Shown: positions 32,986-44,364 of the stretch, in pieces
Layout: each line of letters opens with the position of its first letter
Numbering within the stretch: position 1 is the stretch's first letter
NCBI RefSeq assembly: GCF_034190915.1
Contig: NW_026947493.1
Coordinates: 40,790,501 to 40,854,500, forward strand
DNA length: 64,000 nucleotides
Direction: 5' to 3'
Source: Cavia porcellus
Lineage: Eukaryota; Chordata; Mammalia; Rodentia; Caviidae
Program-made: the position numbers and the translations under genes
Notes under the pieces: model-generated
The model's database searches: none
What the model saw: only the letters and a program-made list of their open reading frames with translations
Told to the model about the DNA's origin: nothing

Positions 32986-34038
32986 ATGACAAAACGAAAG
33001 ACCAAATTACAACCTCAAACCTCCAGCCCATCTCAAGAAACCCTAGGAGGAATGTATTTAGAAGAAAATATATCCCATCCACCTCGTATATCGGACACAA
33101 TAGCCACTGAAATTGACAAGCAACTCCAGGAAGCTTTAAAGAAATTCAAACTCAAAATAATCTCCCAGATAAAAGAAGAAATGATAAAAGAAATGAAAGA
33201 GATTCTAAATATATCTAAAGAAAACACAGATAAAAAATTGGAGGAACTAAACAAAAAGATAGAATCCCTAGACGAGCAATATAAGAAACAAACAGAATAC
33301 ATAATGCAGATGCACAGAGATATACAGGAAATAAAAAACTCCACTGAAAGTTGTAAAAACCGCCTTAATGAAAGTGAAGATAGAATTTCAGACCTTGAAG
33401 ACAGGATTGCAGCTAGTGAACAGGAAAGGAAAGATCTTTTGAAAATAACAAGGAATCAGGAAACAACAATTCAACAACTGCAAGATGATGCAAAGAAGAA
33501 TAACATAAGAATGATAGGGATTAATGAAAGAGAGGGAGACAACATGAAGGATGTCAGGAGGATATTTAGAGAAGTAATAGCTGAAAATTTCCCAAGCATG
33601 AGATCAGAAACTGACATCAGGATCAGTGAAGCATATAGAACTCCAAATAGTCATAACCAAAATAAAACTACACCCAGACATATAATAATCACCATCCCAG
33701 AAATCCAACACAAGAATAGATTATTAAAAGCTGTCAGAGAGAAAAGACAGATCACTTATAAAGGAAAACCTATCAGAATCACAGCAGACTTCTCAGCACA
33801 AACGATAAAGTCAAGAAGAGCATGGAGTGAAGTATTCCAGATCCTAACGCAAAATGATTTCCAACCAAGACTGATATATCCTGCAAAACTATCATTCAAA
33901 ATAGATGGTGCAATACGATACTTCCATGACAAAGAACAGCTGAAGAACTTCATGAACACCAAACCAACCCTGCAAAAAATATTGAAAGACAGTTTAGATA
34001 CACAAAGGAAGAAACCACAAAGCAAAGCAAATAATTAA
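32986..34038 (+). CDS. L1 ORF1 protein, intact 350-codon frame
   Basis: ORF1p binds L1 RNA as a trimer and forms the cytoplasmic ribonucleoprotein needed for retrotransposition. The frame runs unbroken from ATG (context gaaaATGacaa) to TAA. Features in order: a basic N-terminus (MTKRKTK), a coiled coil over roughly residues 40-170 with dense E/K/L heptads (a typical piece is NRLNESEDRISDLEDRI), an RRM-like domain starting near residue 172 (NNIRMIGINE), and a C-terminal domain with ISEAYRTPN, RHIIITIPEI and AQTIKSRRAWSEVF. The length is normal for the family (human about 338). ORF2 starts 19 nt downstream, a normal L1 spacing. The disrupted copies at 9,178 and 24,834 align to it throughout, and the HAL1 ORF1s are more distant. 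Confidence 0.95.
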   Translation: MTKRKTKLQPQTSSPSQETLGGMYLEENISHPPRISDTIATEIDKQLQEALKKFKLKIISQIKEEMIKEMKEILNISKENTDKKLEELNKKIESLDEQYKKQTEYIMQMHRDIQEIKNSTESCKNRLNESEDRISDLEDRIAASEQERKDLLKITRNQETTIQQLQDDAKKNNIRMIGINEREGDNMKDVRRIFREVIAENFPSMRSETDIRISEAYRTPNSHNQNKTTPRHIIITIPEIQHKNRLLKAVREKRQITYKGKPIRITADFSAQTIKSRRAWSEVFQILTQNDFQPRLIYPAKLSFKIDGAIRYFHDKEQLKNFMNTKPTLQKILKDSLDTQRKKPQSKANN

Positions 34039-34057
34039 ACAGAACAGAAAGATAAAG

Positions 34058-37000
34058 ATGCAACAGCAGAGAGATAACATTCCTACAATTAACCAGCATT
34101 TAACAGTAATAACCATTAATGTAAATGGTCTCAATGCACCAATCAAAAGAAACAGACTAGCAGAATGGATCAAGAAACAAAATCCAACCATATGCTGTTT
34201 ACAGGAAACCCATCTAACCCAGAAGGATACTCACAGACTGAAAGTCAAAGGATGGAAAACAATTCTTCATGCAGCAGGAATCCAAAAAAAGGCAGGAGTA
34301 GCCATTCTGTTTGCAGACAACGTGAACTTTAAACCAACAATGACCATAAAGGACAAAGAAGGTCACTACATACTCGTAAGGGAAAAACTCCAAGAGGAAG
34401 AGATAACTATCTTAAATATATACGCACCAAACTCCAGAGCATCCAGTTATATAAAACAATTATTAACAGAAATGAAAACTCAAATTATCAGTACACAATT
34501 GTAACAGGAGACCTTAATACACCACTGACACCAAGGGACAGATCAACCAGACAGAAAATGAGCAAAGAAATAACAGAACTGAATCACACCTGTGAACAAA
34601 TGGGTTTGATAGACATATACAGAATGTTCCACCCAACAACATCAGAATACACATTCTTCTTAGCAGTACATGGATCATTTTCTAAAATAGACCATATATT
34701 AGCTCACAGAACATATTTAAGCAAATGCAAAAGAGTTGAAATCATCCCTTGCATATTATCGGATCATAGCACTCTGAAATTAGAAATTAATGACAAAAGA
34801 TACTGCAAAAATTCCGCAAACACATGGAAACTAAATAACACACTCTTGAGTAATCAGTGGGTCACAGAAGAAATTAAAGAAGAAATTAAACAATACCTAA
34901 AAGAAAATGAAAATGCAGATACAACTTACCGGAATCTGTGGGATGCAATGAAAGCCATGCTGAGAGGAAAATTTATTGCACTGAGTTCCCACATCAGGAA
35001 AACAGAACGAATACAAATAAATAACTTGATGCTACACCTCAAACAGCTAGAAAAAGAAGAGCAAGTCAAGACCAAAGCCAAAAGAAGAAAGGAAATTATA
35101 AAAATCAGAGCAGAAATCAATGCAATAGAGACTAAGAAAACAATCCAAAGAATCAACGAATCAAAGAGTTGGTTCTTTGAAAGAATAAATAAAATCGATA
35201 AGCCCCTAGCCAACCTTATTTAAAAAAGGGAAGAAAAAGCTCAAATTCATGCAATAAGAAATGAAAAAGGAGAAATCACTACAGACCCAATAGAAATACA
35301 AAGGATCATCAACACCTATTTCGAAAACCTCTACTCTCAAAAGTTTGATAACACAGAAGAAATAGACAGATTCTTAGAAGCATATGATGTACCAAAGCTA
35401 GATCAAGAGGATATAAAACTGTTGAATAACCCAATCTCTGCTAATGAACTTGAAAATGTAAATAAGGCCTTACCCACCAAGAAGAGCCCAGGCCCAGATG
35501 GATTCACTGCAGAATTCTACAAGAAATATAAAGAAGACCTAATGCCGACACTCCTCAAACTATTCAATGAAATTGAAAGGGAAGCAATCCTTCCTAAGTC
35601 ATTCCTGGAAGCAAATATTACTCTAGTACCAAAACCTGAGAAAGACCCAACTATAAAAGAGAACTATAGACCGATCTCCCTAATGAACACAGAGGCAAAA
35701 ATCCTCAATAAAATATTGGCAAATAGGATCCAGCAAATCATCAAGAAGATTATACACCATGACCAAGTGGGATTCATCCCAGGAATGCAAGGATGGTTCA
35801 ACATACGCAAATCAATAAATGTAATCCACCATATCAATAAAGCCAAAAATAAGAATCACATGATCATTTCTATAGATGCAGAAAAAGCCTTCGATAAGGT
35901 CCAACACTTATTCATGATAAGAACTTTACAGAAAATTGGAACAAATGGTCTTTACCTCAATATAATAAAGGCCATTTATGACAAACCAACAGCCAGCATC
36001 ATACTAAATGGCCAAAAATTGAAAGCCTTTACTTTAAAATCGGGCACAAGACAAGGATGTCCTTTATCACCACTCCTATTTAATATGCTACTGGAAGTAC
36101 TAGCCAGAGCAATTAGGCAAGAAAGAGAAATAAAAGGGGTAAAGATAGGAAAAGAAGAAGTTAAATTATCATTGTTTCCTGATGACATGATACTCTACAT
36201 AGAAGACCCCCTAAACTCCATTGAAATACTCTTAGATACAATAAATAAATTCAGTAATGTGGCTGGATACAAAATCAATACTCAGAAATCAATAGCATTC
36301 CTATACACGAACAACAAAATTACAGAGAGGGAAATAAGAGAAACTGGACTATTCACATTAGCAAGCAAAAAAATGAAATATTTAGGAATTACTCTTATGA
36401 AAGAAGTGAAAGACTTATACAGTGAAAATTATAATACACTGAAAAAGGAAATTGAAGATGATCTCAGAAAATGGAAAGACATCCCTTGCTCATGGATAGG
36501 AAGAACAAACATTGTGAAAATGGCCATTCTCCCAAAACTGTTATACAGATTCAATGCAATCCCAATAGAAATACCATCAACATACCTTATAGATCTAGAG
36601 AAATCACTCCTAAATTTCATCTGGAACCAGAAGAGGCCTAGAATCGCAAAGGCAATTCTAAGCAGCAAAGACAAAGCAGGAGGCATCACAATCCCTGACT
36701 TGAAGTTATACTACAAAGCAACAGTAGTAAAATCAACATGGTATTGGAATCAAAACAGAGCCGAAGATCAGTGGAATAGATTAGAAGATACAACCACAAC
36801 TACGAACACACTCAACCACCTTATCTTTGATAAAGGAGCCAAGCAGGTTCACTGGAAGAACAACAGTCTCTTTAATAAATGGTGCTGGAAAAACTGGCTC
36901 TCCATTTGCCGAAAACTAAAGCTAGACCCATGTCTATCACCATGTACTAAATTAAAATCTAGATGGGTCAAAGATCTGAATATTAAAACAGAAACACTAA

Positions 37001-37893
37001 ATCTATTGGAAGACAAATTAGGTAGATACATTGGAGACATAGGAGTAGGTAAAGAATTCATGAACAGGACTCAAACCGTACGGGAAATACTTCCCAGAAT
37101 CAATAACTGGGACCACTTCTTATTAAAAAGTTTCTGCATGTCAAAAGAAATCTCCAGCATAGTGAAAAGAAAACCCACAAACTGGGAAAAGATTTTAGTG
37201 AACTCTCTCTCAGACAAGGGCCTCTTGTCTAAAACATATAAAGAATTAAAGAAACTCAGACCTCCAAAATTCAAAGATCCAATCCAAAAATGGGCATCTG
37301 AGATGAATATGCAATTCTCAGATGAAGAAATGCAAATGGCAAATAAATACATGAAAAAATGCTCATCCTCATTGGTCATTAGAGAAATGCAAATTAAAAC
37401 CACACTGAGATACCATCTCACTCCTGAAAGAATGGCCAGGATCAAGAAAACCGACAACAAATGCTGGAGAGGCTGTGGGGAAAAAGGAACTCTCCTGCAC
37501 TGCTGGTGGGAGTGTAGACTGGTACAGCCTTTGTGGAGATCTGTCTGGAGATTTCTCAAAAAGTTGGGACTGGAAATCCCATTTATTCCAGCTATTCCAC
37601 TTCTAGGCATATTCCCAGAAGAACTGAAAGCATCATACCACAGTGATATATGTGCACCTATATTTATAGCAGCACAATTTGTAATCGCCAGATCTTGGAA
37701 ACAACCCAAGTGCCCATCAACTGAGGAATGGATAAAAAAGTTGTGGTATTTCTATACAATGGAGTATTATTCAGCTATAAAGAAGGATCACATTGAGATA
37801 TTTATCAATAAATGGGCACAGCTTGAGACCATACTCATAAGTGAAATAAATCAATCTCGCATGTGTGAATACCGAATAGTTTCCCTAATGTAA
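34058..37893 (+). pseudogene. L1 ORF2 (endonuclease and reverse transcriptase), disrupted
   Basis: ORF2p supplies the nuclease and reverse transcriptase for target-primed reverse transcription. Domain order: endonuclease ([40 protein letters not shown]), reverse transcriptase ([50 protein letters not shown], then the active-site box) and the C-terminal cysteine motif ([18 protein letters not shown]). There are three lesions. A 1-nt deletion near 34,491 (gtacac where the copy at 10.7 kb has gtaacac) shifts the frame between the YAPN and GDLN motifs. A TAA lies at 35,221. The RT box reads FPDD in place of FADD (codon 36,178 is CCT). The last 823 codons are open from 35,422. The ends are intact, so loss of function is recent. 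Confidence 0.93.
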
Positions 37894-38990
37894 GTAATGA
37901 TTCAAATATATAAAAATATGTGGTAATCATGATTCCCCATTAGGTGGCCTTGGAGCCTTATAAAGTTTTCACTCATTAATTAGAAAGGCTTTATTCTGGG
38001 CTTCTTGATATGAAAATATTTGAAGCTAGAGTATATGAAGTTTTATCCAAATATTTCAAGGAAAAAGACACTATGGTAACTACTATTAAGTCAGGTTATA
38101 TGGTGGTGAAGTAGTAGGTTGTTGAAACAGTCATGCTTTGACCTCCATTGTTATATTGTTATGTCCTGTTTTATCTCAATCTCCCCCTTATTGTTTTAAA
38201 AAAATTATTTAGTCATTTCTTATGTTTGTCTTAAAGAAAAAATTCAAAAAATTAGGATATATAAATAGTAACTCTTTTTAATTTCCTATTAACTTGTTTT
38301 GAAGTCCTGTAGTACTCCCACAATCTTGTTTTGACTGATTAGACTCTGTTCCATTCTATATGATAGTATCAAGTTTGATGACATAGGTAACTACTTTGAA
38401 GACAATAAGATTCACTAAGATACCCATTCTGGTTTGACTATTGTCTTCTTTGGAAGTCCTGTAATGTTTACAATGCCTAAGTTTTATTGGTCTTGTTCTC
38501 TACTGTTTTGTCCAGCTTTATAATATCTAATGAGATAGACAATTCTTTTTAAGGAAACAAGGGACAACGTTGATAACCATTGTTGATAAACTTGTACTCT
38601 GTTCTACACCATGTGCTATGTCTATCCTTGGTATTGACTGAAAGCTTTGTTTTGCCATATTTGACTGTATTCTCCCCCCCACCAAAAAATGTAATAAGCA
38701 CTAAGGAGTAATAAAATCCAAAATGTGTAAATTTTGTTGTAAAAAAGAGAGGGAAAAGAAAAAAGAAAAAGAGCTCTAACGGATATAACAGCAAGTGTGT
38801 TTAGGGGTGTTAAATAGCTGACTATATCAATGTTTTTGGATCATTGAACACAGCTGTTTGCAGTCTCCCTGTTTGGATGTCCACCTTGTATTCTTTGATA
38901 CTGTGATTTGAGGAACTATTTTCAAGATGATAATATGTAATCTACTAACAGGTGATTTCTTACTGTTATGTTTTTTGTTTGTTTGTTTTG

Positions 38991-39021
<31 letters not shown>

Positions 39022-39128
39022 TTGTAGTTCTGTATTACGTGTACCCTTACACCGCTTTGGTTTGTTTTCTGTTTTTCTCTTTTTCCTCTTAAATAAAAAA
39101 AAAAAAATAAAATTAAAAAAAAATAAAA
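37894..39128 (+). other. L1 3' UTR and poly(A) tail
   Basis: About 1.2 kb of AT-rich sequence homologous to the tails at 20,553, 21,744 (antisense), 4,911 (antisense) and 41,340-42,330. It contains a T-rich block with (GTTT)n near 38,968-39,020 and ends 'cctcttaaataaa', whose AATAAA is the likely polyadenylation signal, followed by an A-rich tail. Confidence 0.9.
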
Positions 39129-39159
39129 TAAAACTTCCAAAATTAGAAATCTAAAGAAA

Positions 39160-39285
39160 TGAGCATGATGGTATGCCTCTAGAGACTCAACTATTCACGA
39201 GACTGGAGCAGGAGGATAATTGAGCCTAGGAATGTGAGAACAGCCTGGACAAAGACGTGACTAAGAAAAAAGTAAAAAAAAAAAA
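39160..39285 (+). mobile_element. B1 SINE, diverged
   Basis: Has 'gagcatgatggtatgcctct', 'tgagcctaggaatgtgagaa' and 'cagcctggacaaag', then an A-rich tail: a 7SL-derived B1 monomer. The second HAL1 starts right after its tail. Confidence 0.75.
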
Positions 39286-42200
39286 AGAGTGTCACTGGAA
39301 GAACATGGTGGATAGATAGCAGCAGCCTCGGAGGCTCTCTTAGAAACCGCACTTGAAATCTAGGAATGGTGCCGGGCAGGAAGTTCCAGGCAAGGGGGGA
39401 TATTCTTTGCTGACCCAGGAATGAACTAAATTAAAAGAAACCATCTGGAAAAGCAATCCTGGTGATACAGCAGGCACAGATAAGGTCTCAGCACGAAAGC
39501 CGGACCTGCGCCACTGGTAACTGCGATTTGAATTACCTGCAGCCGCTGTCGCGTCCAGGTCCGCACAGCAGGGAGAGAGGCGTGAAAGCTTGGAGACTGG
39601 GAAGCGTTGAAAGGAGTTGGGAGCAGGACTGGCAGGGTGCCCCGCATCAACCCAAGGTGAGTGAGTGAATCAGGACCCTTCCATAGAGAAGGAGGCTTCA
39701 GCGGAGGACATACTCGGACCAGGCAGACTTCATGGAACGAGAAGCTGGTCCCAGCGCCTGGAGGTGCACCCTAGCGGTGAAGCCTTGGGTAGGTTGACCA
39801 GGAGGGGTGGGCCCACCAAAGGCTGCCCAGGTCTGTGTCTCCCTGGTGCTGATGCGGTAGGCGGGAACACCTAGCCTGTGCAATTCAAACAGACTGTGGC
39901 TGACAGGGAAGGAAGCTGGGCCTCCTCTACACACTTAAATATAAGGAACAAAGAATATGGGAAGAGGGAGCAACAAGAAAGAGTCCTTGGCCCCCAATCC
40001 TGAGAAACACGCAATAGCAGACACAGCACCAATAGACATAAAGCGCTATCTCCAGAGGCTCATAGACGAGATCAGGAATGAAGTTATCAATGACCTGAGG
40101 CAAGACATAAGCAGAATAGTTAGAGAAATGCTAAGCACTGCCCAAGAAAAAACTGATGGTGGAATGGAAGAACAGAAAAAAAGGGGAGAATTGTTTGATG
40201 GAAAAGATAGAGAAAACATAGAATATGTAAAGCAGGTTCAAAGAGACTACCAGGAAACTAAAAACTCATATTGAAAACTGGCATAACAGCTTGAAAGAAA
40301 TTAAGGACAGATTATCTGAACTGGAGGGCAGATTTGTAATATGGGAGCATGAAATGAAAAGCTTCTTAAAAATAACAAAAAACAAACAGCAACAATACAA
40401 AAGCTAGAAGATGATAAGAGAATCTATAACTTAAGAATTAAGAACATAAGAGAAGAAGTGGGGACACAAACAAATGGACTACAAAAGCTATTCACAGAAA
40501 TAATCCAAGAGAATTTCCCTAATTTGGCAAATGGTAAAGATACTCAGATATATGAGGCATACAGGACTCCAGCCACCTACAACCCAAACAGAGCTACATC
40601 CAGGCATATAATAGCCAAAATTCCAGATATCCAATATAAGAACAGGACATTAAAAGCCGTCAGAGACAAGAAACAGATCACTTACAAGGGAATACCCACC
40701 AGAATTACAGCAGACTTCTCGGCACAAACCATCAAATCACGAAGAGCATGGGGGGGGGGGGAATAATTCAAGCTTTGAAAGATAATAATCTCCAGCCAAG
40801 ATTGAAATATCCTGCACAACTGTCCCTAGAAATTGATGGAAAAACAAGATGCTTCCAGGATAAAGAGGAACTAGGGGAATTTGCAACCACTAATTCAACT
40901 CTACAGAGAATACTGCAGGATAGTCTAAAAAAGGAAAATACCAAGATTCCAGAAATAGTGGCAGAGAGGCCACAATGAATGGAGCAGAAAATGAAATGAA
41001 GAAGACAAACTGACAACAATCGACAGAAAAAGAGCTCAACAGAAATGAGGCAGAGAAGATTGGAAGGTAGGAACAGCAATTCTGGAGAAAACAAGACATC
41101 GTAATAGCTAGGGCTGATTTAGTATCATCTTGTTTTGAAGTCCCATCAAACATGTACTCTTCTGTCTTCATTGGTCTTAAAAGGTTATATCTTATTGGAT
41201 TTTATTATATATGATAATATAAGCAAAAACTTTTATAGACAAGGAGTTTATATAGAAACCATTGTTCATTTTCTGTCAATTGGTTCTACATACCCTGTAA
41301 TAATGTCATTCTCTTGAATGGTTTTATAGTGTCTTGATATATTTTGTGCTACATTATAAGAAATTATACTCAAACATTTCAAGGAAAGAGACAATATGGT
41401 AACTATTTTTATATTAGGATATCTTGTGGTAAAACACTATTTTGCTTAAATGGTTATGATTTGACCTGCGCTGTTCTGTTGTTATGCCCTCTTTTATCTC
41501 AATCTCCCTTTTGTTAAAATTATTTACTTTTTTCTTTTTATTTTTTTAATTAAGGGAAAAATAAATAAAAAATAGCAAGATACATTATAGTAACCTACTT
41601 TGATTTCCTATTAACTTGATTTGAAATCCTGTATTGCCCTCACCATCTTGTTTTGACTGATTTTCCTCTATTCTGCTTTGCTTGATAGTACCAAGTTCGA
41701 AAATATAGGCATAACTGTGAAGACAATAAGAATCATTATGACGCCCATTCTGGTTGACTATTATTTTCCTGTAATGTTTCCAATGCTTTGGTTTTATTCT
41801 TTACTGTTTAGTTCAATTTTATTATAACTGCCAATCCTTCTTAAAATAGCAAGAGGCAGTATGGTAACCATTGTTGATCACCTTATATTTTGTTTTTGTA
41901 TTATCTATTATGTATATCTTTTTGATTTGACTGACTCTGTTATGATATGTCACATTTGGTTTTACTCTCTTCAAGAAAGTAATAAGAACTGTGGGAAAAA
42001 TAAAACCCAAAATGCGTAATTGTCATTGTACAAAAGAAAAGAAAAGAAAGTGCTCTAAAGGTTATAACTGCATATATGTTTAAGTGTATAAGATAGATAA
42101 CCATATTACTGAGTTTTTTTGGATCACTGAACAAAACTGTTTGCACTCTCACTGTTTGAAAGTCCACTTTATATGCTTCAATTTTGTAACTTAAACAATT

Positions 42201-42355
42201 ATTTCTAAGATGAGAATATGTAATCTATTAACTAGTGATTTCTTACTGTTTATTTTTTAAATTTTGTATTACTTGTACCCCTTTTCTGTTTTTTCTTTTT
42301 TCTCCTTAAATAAAAAAAGAAAAGAAAAAGAAAAATAATAATAATAATAATAAAA
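39286..42355 (+). mobile_element. HAL1 (half-L1) element, sense, decayed
   Basis: 5' UTR (39,286-39,956), ORF1 (39,957-40,978), then 3' UTR to about 42,325 and a tail with (AAT)n and (GAAA)n. As in the antisense HAL1, ORF1 leads straight into 3' UTR with no ORF2 remnant. From about 41,340 the 3' UTR aligns with the L1 3' UTR at 38,030 onward; its first 300 bp are HAL1-specific. I found no clear target duplication because both flanks are A-rich. Confidence 0.85.
39957..40978 (+). pseudogene. HAL1 ORF1, frameshifted
   Basis: Same family as the intact HAL1 ORF1 at 6,357-7,454. It opens with MGRGSNKKESLAPNPEKH, then the coiled coil up to a frameshift near 40,265 ('aactcatattgaaaac' where the intact copy has 'aactccattgaatat' on its coding strand). 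The coiled coil continues in another frame to a second break near 40,390. The RRM and C-terminal domain are readable from 40,458 (EAYRTPATYNPNR, RHIIAKIPDI, TIKSRRAW), and a G-run at about 40,750-40,760 causes a further shift. It ends TGA at 40,976-40,978. No functional protein is expected. Confidence 0.85.
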
Positions 42356-43384
42356 AGAAAGAAAGAAAGAAAGAAAGAAATTGGAAAGAACCTTTAAAAT
42401 CATCTAGTGCAATCTGTTCAATTTCCAAGGTAGAAAATAATCCCAGAAAATTTTAGTAACATGCTTCACAACCAAATACGGACAGAACTCTGAATTCTGC
42501 CTAGACCTGTGCCTTTCAAGGAAATATACTGCTTTTACATACTCCGTATTGCACAAGTACATGTCCTTACCAAACTTCACCTAATGACATAATATCTGTG
42601 TACTTTGGCTGAAGCTTTTGGTAAAGAACTGCCTATTACACACGAAGATGGTTAAGGAACTGTGAACTCCAACAATGACCAAGACCAGAGCACTGATACC
42701 TGTGTTAGAGGGTGGTATGAGGACAGGCACTACTGATCGTCTTCTCTGGCTGGAGGACAGCTGTTGTAATGAGGTATGAGTTTTGTCTGTTGCCTACTAA
42801 AAGGTCTATTCTCAACCAGCAAATTAGGTAGTGTGGCATGTAAGATAGTCTGAGTAAATATAAGCAACAGCTATGCTGCCAAAATGACAGTCAAACCTAT
42901 GTCAGCCACAGAAGAGGGTGCAGTAGAGCATATTGTCACCATTCAATAGGGTAATGACCTTGAGCTTGCAGCTGTTTTGGAAGATACTGTGTACACTGCT
43001 GAAAAGCTCTACTCCTGTATGATGTTCTATTGTCCCTCTGCCACTTTTCACCTTGTACACATGCTGAGGATTACAACTCATTCACTTTGGTTGATTTTTT
43101 TTTTTTTTTAGCTCAGCATATACTGGAACTTTTCAGTATTTCTAAGTGCTACCTTTCTATGTGAACTAAGTCTATATCTCAAGTCATCTTGTAAGTTCAT
43201 TAAAGCTGTACTGTGAAGACTTCAACCAAATAAAACATTCAGATATCATCTGGAAATTTTTGTTCTTATGTCACAAAAGGCAGCAGGGTCCAGTAGAAAG
43301 CTTCTAAGGCAGACAAACTTGGGGTGAGTCCTAGCTTGGCAGTAGCAGCACAAAGTTTTTTGCTTCTTTGATTTCTTTTCTCTT

Positions 43385-43446
<62 letters not shown>

Positions 43447-44364
43447 ATTCCTTCTCTCCTTCTTTTTTCTTTCTTCCTCTCTTTATCTATCTTTCTTAGA
43501 TCATTTAATTTTTAAAGATTCAGTTGCTTTACAATAAAAATAGTATAAATAAATAAATAACATCTGCCTCCAAGTGCTGGTCAGGACTATTTGTTTGCAA
43601 GTAGTAGAAAACATTTTAAGATAGATATAGCAAAAATTAAAAATGTATTCAGAAACAAAGATGTATTAGAACCCAGGAACGAAACAGAATCTGTGGAAAT
43701 TCCTAAACCAAAAGTTAGGAACACAAAACATTTTATTTTGTCTCTATCTTTTGTCTCTACATCTTCTTTAATATTTTCTAATTCTTGGCAGATCAACATT
43801 CTCCACTTCTCTGTCTGCACAGCAGGAGGCAGTTTGGAAGAGCAGCTAAAATGACAGCTATTTGGACAATGAAACATTGCAAAAGCTCTCTTGGAACATT
43901 TTTTCAACACTGAATGAGTCTTAATAAGTGCCTTTTTCTTTCAAAGATTAAGTAAGTTAATACACACTGCATTTATCACTACCTTAACATACACAAGTAT
44001 TGAATAATAGAGCTGTTATAACTAAAGAGCATTAATGCTTTAGTCTGAACTTTTAATCTAAGAGCTTAGAAAATAGAAGTTTGTAATATTTTACTCATAG
44101 TATTTAATGTCAAAACTTAACCTCACTCGAGCTGATATAATCAGCCTTAATTTCTTATAGCTGTTGTGAATATGAATATTTTTGCTGTAGAAATAGTAGT
44201 TAATTTGATTATCATGTGTTGCTTAGATAGCACTGAGAGTATTATGACATATACGGTACATGTAACTAATCTAAAATCCTTAAATTTGAATTCTTAACAA
44301 ATATGATCACAAAGGTTTTGGACAAAGGATTGGCACTTGTGCTACCACTCCTAATTTTTGTTTT
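42356..44364. other. Mostly unique DNA with MIR fragment and (CT)n
   Basis: A (GAAA)n run closes the HAL1 tail to about 42,380. A MIR-like antisense segment lies at about 43,277-43,345 ('gggtccagtagaaagcttct') directly before the (CT)n array. No gene recognised. Confidence 0.55.
43388..43444. repeat. (CT)n microsatellite
   Basis: About 28 CT units, nearly pure, continuing into a T/C-rich stretch to about 43,500. Confidence 0.95.

Larger units (their letters stand above)
31761..39128 (+). mobile_element. Near full-length L1 with ZFP91 5' extension
   Basis: A 7.37-kb insertion: ZFP91 fragment (31,761-32,065), 5' UTR monomer array (32,086-about 32,700), the rest of the 5' UTR, ORF1 (32,986-34,038), ORF2 (34,058-37,893, damaged), 3' UTR (37,894-about 39,090) and an A-rich tail. 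Perfect 16-bp target duplications lie at 31,745-31,760 and 39,129-39,144. The layout is that of mammalian L1 with rodent-style tandem 5' monomers. ORF1 is intact; ORF2 has three visible lesions, so the copy is not autonomous but is young enough to keep long frames. Confidence 0.95.

Noticed and set aside
34819..34835. Splicing as the cause of the endonuclease-only junction in the element at 21.7-25.4 kb
   Set aside because: The equivalent site in the full L1 (acatggaaact) has no GT donor, so ordinary splicing does not explain the join.
37640..37690. U6-like text ('atagcagcacaat')
   Set aside because: It is part of L1 ORF2 coding sequence and lacks the rest of U6.
37071..37709. 212-codon minus-strand open frame
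   Set aside because: It is the antisense shadow of L1 ORF2 C-terminal coding sequence; the sense strand carries the cysteine motif and the longer frame.
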